Shown here one piece after another: positions 1-4,438 of a stretch of DNA of 5,452 bases (within the stretch, counting starts at the first letter, position 1; each line of letters opens with the position of its first letter). Source of the DNA: Candidatus Latescibacterota bacterium. GTDB taxonomy: Bacteria; Latescibacterota; MVCY01. A model generated the notes under the pieces. That model was not told the DNA's origin and did no database searches. It saw only the letters and a list, made by a program, of their open reading frames with translations. The position numbers were made by a program, and so were the translations under genes. Where the stretch lies: positions 1 to 5,452 of the forward strand of contig DAOVPH010000116.1 in NCBI GenBank assembly GCA_030629295.1. Reading direction: 5' to 3'.

Positions 1-1370
1 AAATAACATTTCTGGACACCCCTGGGCACGAGGCCTTTACTGCTATGCGAGCTCGAGGAGCGCAGATAACAGACATTGTGGTTTTGGTAGTCGCCGCCGA
101 CGCCCATGTTATGCCTCAGACGGTGGAGGCCATAGACCACGCTCGGGCTGCTGGAGTGCCTATGATAGTAGCCATCAACAAGATAGACCTACCCACCGCC
201 AACCCGGATCGGACAAAACAGGAGCTTACTGACCGAGGTTTGCTATCCGAAGAATGGGGGGGCAAGATTATGATGGTGGAAGTCTCCGCCAAAACTGGCC
301 AAGGAGTTGATAACCTATTGGAAGCAATTGTGTTAGAAGCTGAACTCCTCGACCTGAAAGCTAATCCCACTAAAAGGGCGAAAGGCACCATAATTGAAGC
401 TAAACTTGACAGAGGGCGTGGTCCTATGGCTACAGTCTTAGTCAAAGAGGGAACCCTTGTGGCGACAAATACTTTCGTAACGGGGCTTTATAGCGGACGG
501 GTGCGAGGGATGTTTGACGAGAGAGGCTCCTCAATAAGTGAGGCTGGCCCTGCTGTTCCGGTACAGATCCTCGGTTTGGAGGGAGTACCCCAGGCTGGAG
601 ACTCGTTCTTTGTGGTGTCATCAGAACAACAGGCACGGACTATAAGCCAGAAAAGACAACTGCTAAGCAGAGAGCAGGAGCATCGGAAAGTAAAAAGGCT
701 CACCCTCACTGACCTTGCCCAACAGATCAAAGAAGGAGAGGTTAAACAACTGCCTCTGATTATCAAAGGAGATGTAGATGGCTCAGTGGAGGCGTTAAGT
801 GACGCCCTTATGCAGTTGAGCACCGAGGAGGTCAGCGTCAACATAATCCACAGGGGAGTGGGGGCTGTCTCTGAATCTGATGTGCTTCTGGCAGTTGCCT
901 CCAACGCTGTGATCATCGGCTTCCATGTCAGGCCAGATGCCCGAGCCAGAGAGTTGGCTGTCCAGGAACAGGTGAACATAAAATTCTATCAGATCATCTA
1001 CGATGTCGTAACCGATGTTAAAGGTTTACTTTCAGGGCTGCTCACGCCCCAAGTAGAAGAGAGAATTCTGGGGATTGTCTCCGTACGCCAAGTCTTCAGA
1101 GTGCCAAAACTGGGGGCAATCGGAGGCTGTTTTGTCCAAAGCGGATTGATTACAAGAGGAGCAGCAGTACGTGTCCTTAGAGATAGCATCGCCATCTATG
1201 AAGGAACCATATCTTCTTTGAAAAGATTTAAGGAGGATGTGAAGGAAGTACAAGCCGGCTATGAGTGCGGCGCAGGGATACAAGGGTTTAATGATTTGAA
1301 AGACAACGACACATTCGAGATTTTTGAGACAGTTGAAACACCCAGAGATATTGACCAGGTAAAAAAGTGA
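1..1370 (+). CDS. infB: Translation initiation factor IF2, 3' part of gene
   Basis: This is the C-terminal 455 residues of IF2, the GTPase that brings formyl-methionyl initiator tRNA to the 30S subunit and promotes 50S joining. The gene is cut by the window start. The reading frame is open from base 3, so the Met codon at 45 is internal. Visible G-domain motifs are G3 DTPGH (15-29), G4 NKID (177-188) and G5 SAK (285-293); G1 and the variable N-terminal region lie upstream, outside the window. After the G domain come the beta-barrel domain II (RGRGPMATVLVKEGTL, then GLYSGRVRGMFDERG), domain III (LPLIIKGDVDGSVEAL) and the C-terminal fMet-tRNA-binding barrel (GYECGAGIQGFNDLK near 1257-1301). The usual ADDGVMPQT segment after G3 reads ADAHVMPQT here. 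The TGA stop overlaps the next gene's GTG start, which implies translational coupling. Identification is very secure. Confidence 0.98.
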   Translation, partial: ITFLDTPGHEAFTAMRARGAQITDIVVLVVAADAHVMPQTVEAIDHARAAGVPMIVAINKIDLPTANPDRTKQELTDRGLLSEEWGGKIMMVEVSAKTGQGVDNLLEAIVLEAELLDLKANPTKRAKGTIIEAKLDRGRGPMATVLVKEGTLVATNTFVTGLYSGRVRGMFDERGSSISEAGPAVPVQILGLEGVPQAGDSFFVVSSEQQARTISQKRQLLSREQEHRKVKRLTLTDLAQQIKEGEVKQLPLIIKGDVDGSVEALSDALMQLSTEEVSVNIIHRGVGAVSESDVLLAVASNAVIIGFHVRPDARARELAVQEQVNIKFYQIIYDVVTDVKGLLSGLLTPQVEERILGIVSVRQVFRVPKLGAIGGCFVQSGLITRGAAVRVLRDSIAIYEGTISSLKRFKEDVKEVQAGYECGAGIQGFNDLKDNDTFEIFETVETPRDIDQVKK

Positions 1371-1648
1371 CTATCGGAACCTGTAGGATTGAGTTTCTGA
1401 TCCCTGGAAATAATTCCCTAAAGGGGAAAAGATGTATTCTGAATAGCCTGAAGACTCAGATCAGAAATAGATTTAACTGTTCGATCGCTGAGGTTGAGGA
1501 CAACGACCTGTGGCAAAAATCGGTACTGGCAGTAGCAGTGGTCTCCAATGAGTCCAAGCATGCCGATCAAGAGATGGCCAAGATCGCTAAGTTTATCGAA
1601 AGTGATGGGCGAGTGCAGCTTTTAGACTATTCCACTAAGATATTATAG
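1367..1648 (+). CDS. ylxP: DUF503 / YlxP family small protein
   Basis: This 93-residue protein belongs to the DUF503 (YlxP) family, whose members are about 90-100 residues and usually sit between infB and rbfA, as here. Family features visible are the N-terminal SLKGKR segment, the central AEVEDNDLWQ stretch and the VAVVSNE strand, ending in a short tail (LLDYSTKIL) typical of the family. It has no signal peptide or membrane segment and is expected to be cytosolic. The biochemical role is not established. Its constant position beside infB and rbfA suggests a link to ribosome assembly or translation, which is inference. The start is GTG at 1367, sharing GTGA with the infB stop. A weak AGG at 1357-1359 is the only Shine-Dalgarno-like element, so translation probably depends on ribosomes finishing infB. 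The family call is secure; the function is unknown. Confidence 0.9.
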   Translation: MTIGTCRIEFLIPGNNSLKGKRCILNSLKTQIRNRFNCSIAEVEDNDLWQKSVLAVAVVSNESKHADQEMAKIAKFIESDGRVQLLDYSTKIL

Positions 1649-1668
1649 AAAGGGCCTGACAAGGCAGT

Positions 1669-1785
1669 AAAAGGCTTAGAAGAGAAAAAGGCACCACAGG
1701 GCGGAAGATCATAAAGGGCATTGCTTTTGTCGCCTTAGCTCCCCTTCAACCTTTTTAGACCCTTTTAGGCCTTTTTAAGCCTTTT
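1669..1785 (+). repeat. Inverted repeat spanning the ylxP-rbfA gap
   Basis: AAAAGGCTTA at 1669-1678 is perfectly complementary to TAAGCCTTTT at 1776-1785. Stacked inside it, AAAAGGC at 1686-1692 can pair with GCCTTTT at 1769-1775 after a bulge of seven bases on the left side. Inside that, AAAGGG at 1713-1718 can pair with CCCTTT at 1760-1765. The arms are about 97 bases apart, so the fold would be a large, branched hairpin ending in TTTT. It could act as a processing site or attenuator, but it lacks the compact G+C stem of a standard intrinsic terminator. Confidence 0.5.
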
Positions 1786-1788
1786 AAA
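1749..1788 (+). repeat. Four tandem imperfect 10-bp repeats
   Basis: Four consecutive 10-base units occur with exact 10-base periodicity: ACCTTTTTAG, ACCCTTTTAG, GCCTTTTTAA and GCCTTTTAAA, giving a consensus RCCYTTTTAR. A degraded related block (CGCCTTAG, 1731-1738) lies just upstream. The array ends 10 bases before the rbfA Shine-Dalgarno sequence. The units are complementary to the AAAAGGC words in the left half of the gap and to AAAGGC at 1798-1803. Confidence 0.7.
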
Positions 1789-1797
1789 TGAAAGCAG

Positions 1798-1803
1798 AAA
1801 GGC
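1798..1803 (+). promoter_or_regulatory. Probable rbfA ribosome binding site
   Basis: AAAGGC lies upstream of the rbfA ATG, with 10 bases between its last G (1802) and the start codon. This is a modest Shine-Dalgarno match at a slightly long spacing. It is the only purine-rich candidate in the proper range, and it is perfectly complementary to GCCTTT at 1779-1784. Confidence 0.55.
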
Positions 1804-1812
1804 AGCACCTAA

Positions 1813-2175
1813 ATGAACTACAGGCGAGCCGACCGGGTGGCTGATCTGCTCCAGTTTGAACTGTCAAAAATCATCAGGGAGAACATGAAAGACCCTCGCA
1901 TTGGCTTTGTGACTATTACCAGAGTCGAAGTCTCGGATGATCTGCGACACGCTAAGGTTTATGTCAGTGTTTTAGGGCAGGAAAAGGAGAAAGAGGAATC
2001 CTTAACTGGCCTTAATCACGCCGCTGGATTCACCCGTAGTCTGCTGGCAGGGAGAGTTAGGCTGAAACGCATTCCCGAGCTCACATACTGTTATGATGAC
2101 ACCTTAGACTATGCCTTGAATATTGACAAATTGCTTGATGGATTGGAGAATGGAAGGGATATTGGTGGTGGATAA
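1813..2175 (+). CDS. rbfA: Ribosome-binding factor A, 30S maturation factor
   Basis: This 120-residue protein matches RbfA, a single KH-type RNA-binding domain that binds the immature 30S subunit near 16S rRNA helix 1 and is needed for late 30S maturation. In E. coli it is important for growth in the cold. Family hallmarks are the N-terminal YRRADRVADLLQFELS helix, KDPRIGFVTIT (residues 26-36), VEVSDDLRHAKVYVSVLG (38-55), then AAGFTRSLLAGRVRLKRIPELTY followed by a DDTLDYALNIDKLL helix. Length is normal for the family. The ATG at 1813 gives the expected N-terminus; the ATG at 1788 is out of frame. The last 26 bases overlap truB. The C-terminal NGRDIGGG is a short unstructured tail whose coding bases also carry the truB start. 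Identification is very secure. Confidence 0.97.
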   Translation: MNYRRADRVADLLQFELSKIIRENMKDPRIGFVTITRVEVSDDLRHAKVYVSVLGQEKEKEESLTGLNHAAGFTRSLLAGRVRLKRIPELTYCYDDTLDYALNIDKLLDGLENGRDIGGG

Positions 2176-3067
2176 AGAGGTCCAATGGACCTCTCACGAT
2201 GTGGTAAGCAGGCTGCGAAATATCCTTAAAATAAAGAAAGTAGGACATACCGGAACCTTAGACCCTTTAGCTACAGGGGTGTTGGTTATTCTACTTGGCC
2301 GAGCAACCAAAATCCTCCAGTTTCTTCAAGAACAGGAAAAAGAGTACATTGCTCAGATCTGTCTGGGCATTTCCACTGATACATTTGATGCTCAAGGACA
2401 AGTGCGAGGAAAAAAGGAAGTCCCGGAGTTTGAACTTGCCGATGTAGAAAGGGCATATAACAGCTTTAAGGGGGAGATAGAACAGTCGCCGCCTCCCTTC
2501 TCCGCCATCAAGATCGGAGGGAAGAAGTCCTATCAATTGGCTCGGGCGGGAAAACCTGTTGAGCTTAAGCCTAGAAAAGTCAATATCTCACAGATAGAAC
2601 TTCTGGAGTGGAAATCGCCTGTATTGAAGCTGCGGATCCTGTGCTCAAGGGGCACTTATATCAGGTCCTTAGCAGAGGACATAGGGCAAAAACTGGGATG
2701 TGGAGGGCATCTGCTTTCGCTGCGCAGGATTAGATCCGGAGAATTCAGTATTGATCAGGCATTGACCCTAAACCAGATTTTCACTCTCCACGAAAAGGAG
2801 ACCCTTCACAGGGAGGTTATTTCCATAGATCAGGCCCTACGGCATCTCCCGGCGATCAACCTGTCTTCCAATGGAATCTTCAGCTTTGAACATGGCGCTA
2901 AAGTAAATCTATCGGCTATCTCTGATATTCCTTTGGGGGCGGTCTCCCAATCTGTTCACCCTTATCAGAACAAAGTGAGGGTGAAGGACGACACCGGGCA
3001 TCTTATGGGAATCGGCAGGTTAGATCCCTTAGCCGGGAAACTCTGCCCTCTAAGCGTTTTTAGATGA
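2150..3067 (+). CDS. truB: tRNA pseudouridine(55) synthase TruB
   Basis: TruB converts U55 in the T-loop of most tRNAs to pseudouridine and also acts as a tRNA folding chaperone. From the ATG at 2150 the protein has 305 residues, in the usual range. Visible motifs are the N-terminal GILVVDKEVQWTSHDVV, then GHTGTLDPLATG with catalytic Asp38 (E. coli Asp48), Tyr66 in the KEY segment (E. coli Tyr76), PPPFSAIKIGGKKSY (residues 114-128) and CSRGTYIRSLAEDIG with Arg172. The last 60 or so residues (KVRVKDDTGHLMGIGRLD) form the PUA-like RNA-binding domain. I chose ATG 2150 because family members begin just before G(I/V)L-L-DKP. In-frame starts at TTG 2123 and ATG 2138 would add 9 or 4 atypical residues. 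The chosen start overlaps rbfA by 26 bases, with GGA at 2140-2142 as a weak ribosome site, so coupling to rbfA translation is likely. Confidence 0.97.
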   Translation: MEGILVVDKEVQWTSHDVVSRLRNILKIKKVGHTGTLDPLATGVLVILLGRATKILQFLQEQEKEYIAQICLGISTDTFDAQGQVRGKKEVPEFELADVERAYNSFKGEIEQSPPPFSAIKIGGKKSYQLARAGKPVELKPRKVNISQIELLEWKSPVLKLRILCSRGTYIRSLAEDIGQKLGCGGHLLSLRRIRSGEFSIDQALTLNQIFTLHEKETLHREVISIDQALRHLPAINLSSNGIFSFEHGAKVNLSAISDIPLGAVSQSVHPYQNKVRVKDDTGHLMGIGRLDPLAGKLCPLSVFR

Positions 3068-4008
3068 AGATAATAGAAGATATCAACCATTGTAATGAAT
3101 TCGGTTCCGATTCTGTAATTACTGTGGGGGCATTCGATGGTGTTCACCTCGGCCACGCTGCTATCCTGAGGTATCTTAACAATGTATCCTCCCAGGCAGG
3201 AAGTCCAAGCGCAGTGGTCACTTTTGAACCCCACCCCCAGGAGATCGTAAATCCCCAAGGGGCTGTTTCTCTCTTGACTACTAAGGAGGAGAAACTCGAG
3301 GCCTTTGCCTCATTGGGAATTGAGACGGTCTTTGTTCTCCCCTTCACTGCTCAGTTGGCTGAATTGAGCCCAGAGGAGTTCGTCAGGGAGATATTAGTCG
3401 ACAGGCTTCGGACAAAGCGATTAGTGATTGGATACAACCACACCTTTGGCAACGGCCGGTCTGGCAATGTCGAGATTCTCCAGGAGCTGGGCAACAAGTG
3501 GGGTTTTAGAGTAAATGTAGTCCCTCCTGTGATAGTGGGTGGACGACCCGTCAGCAGCACCAGGATAAGGAATCTGCTCAGCGAAGGGAATGTGTCTGAG
3601 GCAGCACAACTGCTGGGTCGCAATTATGGCTTCTGCGGTTTGGTTTATTCGGGGGAGGGTCTGGGCAGAAGGCTGGGTTTTCCCACGGCAAATCTCCGGG
3701 TGAAAAATGCCCGAAAACTCATCCCCGCGACAGGGGTTTACGCTGTTCGAGCGATGTTCTCGACCCAGCGCAGAGCGGGGGTGATGAACATCGGATACCG
3801 GCCCAGTTTTGAAGGAACTCAGCAGACTATCGAGCTTTACCTCCTGAATTTCAAAGGCGATCTTTATAATACTAAAATTAAAGTGGAATTGCTTTCTAAA
3901 ATAAGAGATGAAATGAAGTTTCTAAGAAAAGAGGGCTTGACAAAACAGATAGAAGAGGATATAAAAGTGGCGGAGGAATTAACGAGCGACCGAAAGGTTC
4001 GCCCTTAA
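3064..4008 (+). CDS. ribF: Bifunctional riboflavin kinase / FAD synthetase
   Basis: RibF phosphorylates riboflavin to FMN and adenylates FMN to FAD in the cytosol. The 314-residue protein has the normal two-domain layout. The N-terminal FAD synthetase (nucleotidyltransferase) domain, about residues 1-175, shows VGAFDGVHLGH with the HxGH motif at 28-31, FEPHP (54-58), GYNHTFGNGRSGN (123-135) and VSSTRIRNLL (163-172). The C-terminal riboflavin kinase domain, about 185-305, shows GRRLGFPTANL (201-211, with the PTAN nucleotide/metal-binding motif), GVYAVRA (224-230), MNIGYRPSF (241-249) and IELYLLNFKGDLYN, with the probable catalytic Glu257. The start overlaps the truB stop as ATGA, indicating coupled translation. 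No FMN riboswitch is visible, and none is expected inside this operon. The 3' end of the gene also carries the rpsO promoter and the start of its leader. Confidence 0.97.
   Translation: MKIIEDINHCNEFGSDSVITVGAFDGVHLGHAAILRYLNNVSSQAGSPSAVVTFEPHPQEIVNPQGAVSLLTTKEEKLEAFASLGIETVFVLPFTAQLAELSPEEFVREILVDRLRTKRLVIGYNHTFGNGRSGNVEILQELGNKWGFRVNVVPPVIVGGRPVSSTRIRNLLSEGNVSEAAQLLGRNYGFCGLVYSGEGLGRRLGFPTANLRVKNARKLIPATGVYAVRAMFSTQRRAGVMNIGYRPSFEGTQQTIELYLLNFKGDLYNTKIKVELLSKIRDEMKFLRKEGLTKQIEEDIKVAEELTSDRKVRP
3937..3965 (+). promoter_or_regulatory. sigma70-type promoter for rpsO within ribF
   Basis: A perfect -35 box TTGACA (3937-3942) is separated by exactly 17 bases from a -10 box TATAAA (3960-3965), one mismatch from consensus. 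The DNA upstream of the -35 box is A-rich (3901-3930), as in UP elements. Transcription would start near 3971-3973, inside the last codons of ribF and about 77 bases before the rpsO ATG. In E. coli rpsO likewise has its own promoter, which fits. The -10 box falls in the ribF codons for EEDIKVA, so coding constraint could contribute, but the spacing and match are unusually good. Confidence 0.72.
3986..4002 (+). promoter_or_regulatory. GAAA-tetraloop hairpin in rpsO leader
   Basis: GCGACC (3986-3991), a GAAA loop (3992-3995) and GGTTCGC (3996-4002) form a six-base-pair stem with one bulged T at 3999 and a stable GNRA-type loop. It spans the last ribF codons. It is not followed by a T-run, so it is not a terminator. 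It lies at the start of the predicted rpsO leader, where S15 autoregulatory structures are found in other bacteria. Whether S15 binds here is inference. Confidence 0.5.
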
Positions 4009-4033
4009 GGCAATCTTGGTAACCCAACAAAAC

Positions 4034-4039
4034 AAGGAG
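4034..4039 (+). promoter_or_regulatory. Strong rpsO Shine-Dalgarno sequence
   Basis: AAGGAG lies nine bases before the ATG at 4049 and is the best ribosome binding site in the window, fitting a ribosomal protein gene. It decides the start: an in-frame TTG at 4016 has no such site and would add 11 residues not expected in S15. Confidence 0.85.
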
Positions 4040-4048
4040 ATAAAACCT

Positions 4049-4327
4049 ATGGGATTGACGAAAGAGCAGCGAACAGAGATTATCAACACTCTGGCAAAAC
4101 ACCCAACGGACACAGGGTCCCCGGAAGTCCAAATCGCCCTGCTGACTGAAAGAATCGCCTTGCTCACCGAGCACTTCAAGACACACAAGAAGGATACTAA
4201 CTCACATCGAGGACTGTTAAAACTGGTCGGACAGCGAAAGAGACTCCTTAGCTACCTTCATCGTAAAGATGTTGAGCGCTACCGGGCATTGGTCAAAAAG
4301 CTGGGGCTCCGAGAGCGAATTATGTGA
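4049..4327 (+). CDS. rpsO: 30S ribosomal protein S15
   Basis: S15 is a primary 16S rRNA-binding protein that recognises the junction of helices 20-22 and starts assembly of the 30S platform. The protein has 92 residues from ATG 4049, slightly longer than the usual 88-89 because of a few extra C-terminal residues (ERIM after the common LGLR ending). Family signatures are TDTGSPEVQIALLTERI (20-36), THKKD (45-49), RGLLKLVGQRKRLLSYL and KDVERYRALVKKLGLR. In the rRNA-contact loop the common KKDHHSRRGL pattern reads KKDTNSHRGL, with changes at residues 50, 51 and 53. The gene has its own promoter and a strong Shine-Dalgarno sequence, and lies 40 bases after ribF. Autoregulation by S15 is known in several bacteria and is plausible here. 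Confidence 0.98.
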   Translation: MGLTKEQRTEIINTLAKHPTDTGSPEVQIALLTERIALLTEHFKTHKKDTNSHRGLLKLVGQRKRLLSYLHRKDVERYRALVKKLGLRERIM

Positions 4328-4345
4328 ACTCCGTTAGCTGTTCAC
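4324..4345 (+). promoter_or_regulatory. Hairpin at the rpsO stop codon
   Basis: GTGAAC (4324-4329) and GTTCAC (4340-4345) form a six-base-pair perfect stem around a 10-base loop; the left arm contains the rpsO TGA stop. There is no T-run directly after it, so it is not a standard terminator. The inner TTCAC (4341-4345) can alternatively pair with a second GTGAA at 4357-4361. It may be an mRNA 3'-end or processing hairpin between rpsO and pnp. Confidence 0.4.
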
Positions 4346-4364
4346 TATCTGACGAGGTGAATTC

Positions 4365-4387
4365 TGGGAAACCCATCGCTGCTTTTT
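4365..4387 (+). terminator. Weak terminator-like element between rpsO and pnp
   Basis: TGGG (4365-4368), an AAA loop and CCCA (4372-4375) make a short stem, with a TTTTT run at 4383-4387 after a seven-base gap. The stem is short and the T-run is displaced, so at most this would be a leaky terminator allowing some read-through into pnp. I see no convincing separate pnp promoter in 4328-4438. Confidence 0.2.
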
Positions 4388-4422
4388 AAGACATACAGTT
4401 TCACAGTCAATAACAAATTAAA

Positions 4423-4427
4423 GAGGT
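4423..4427 (+). promoter_or_regulatory. pnp ribosome binding site
   Basis: GAGGT lies 11 bases before the ATG at 4439, at slightly long but workable spacing. The A-rich, unstructured bases between it and the ATG should keep the site accessible. It supports ATG 4439 as the start of pnp. Confidence 0.65.
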
Positions 4428-4438
4428 AAATAAACAAA

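Larger units (their letters stand above)
1649..1812. other. Repeat-rich ylxP-rbfA intergenic region
   Basis: This 164-base gap has no convincing gene and no clear promoter. It contrasts with the overlapping or closely spaced junctions infB-ylxP, rbfA-truB and truB-ribF. The left half holds several copies of an A-rich GGC word: AAAGGGC at 1649-1655, AAGGC at 1661-1665, AAAAGGC at 1669-1675, AAAAAGGC at 1685-1692 and AAAGGGC at 1713-1719. The right half holds the complementary word as four tandem copies (1749-1788). The RNA could fold in several alternative ways, one of which covers the rbfA ribosome binding site. It may be a leader or attenuator region for rbfA, or simply a decayed repeat; the sequence alone does not decide. 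Confidence 0.6.

Noticed and set aside
406..430. TTGACA within infB with TATGGC downstream
   Set aside because: The spacing is only 13 bases and the -10 box is poor; the bases encode the conserved LDRGRGPM region.
116..979. Long antisense open frames opposite infB
   Set aside because: They lie opposite a highly conserved gene, show no recognisable protein and are explained by the coding strand's codon pattern.
1788..1844. An 18-codon ATG-to-TGA reading frame overlapping the rbfA start
   Set aside because: It has no ribosome binding site and is out of frame with rbfA; nothing suggests it is translated, although it lies in the unusual leader region.
2123..2151. TTGACA followed 17 bases later by GAGAAT, resembling a promoter in the rbfA-truB overlap
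   Set aside because: The -10 box matches only 4 of 6 positions, transcription would begin after the truB ATG, and the site is within doubly coding sequence, so it is likely chance.
4003..4010. CCTTAAGG perfect palindrome at the ribF stop
   Set aside because: An eight-base palindrome is common by chance and is too short to assign as an operator or terminator.
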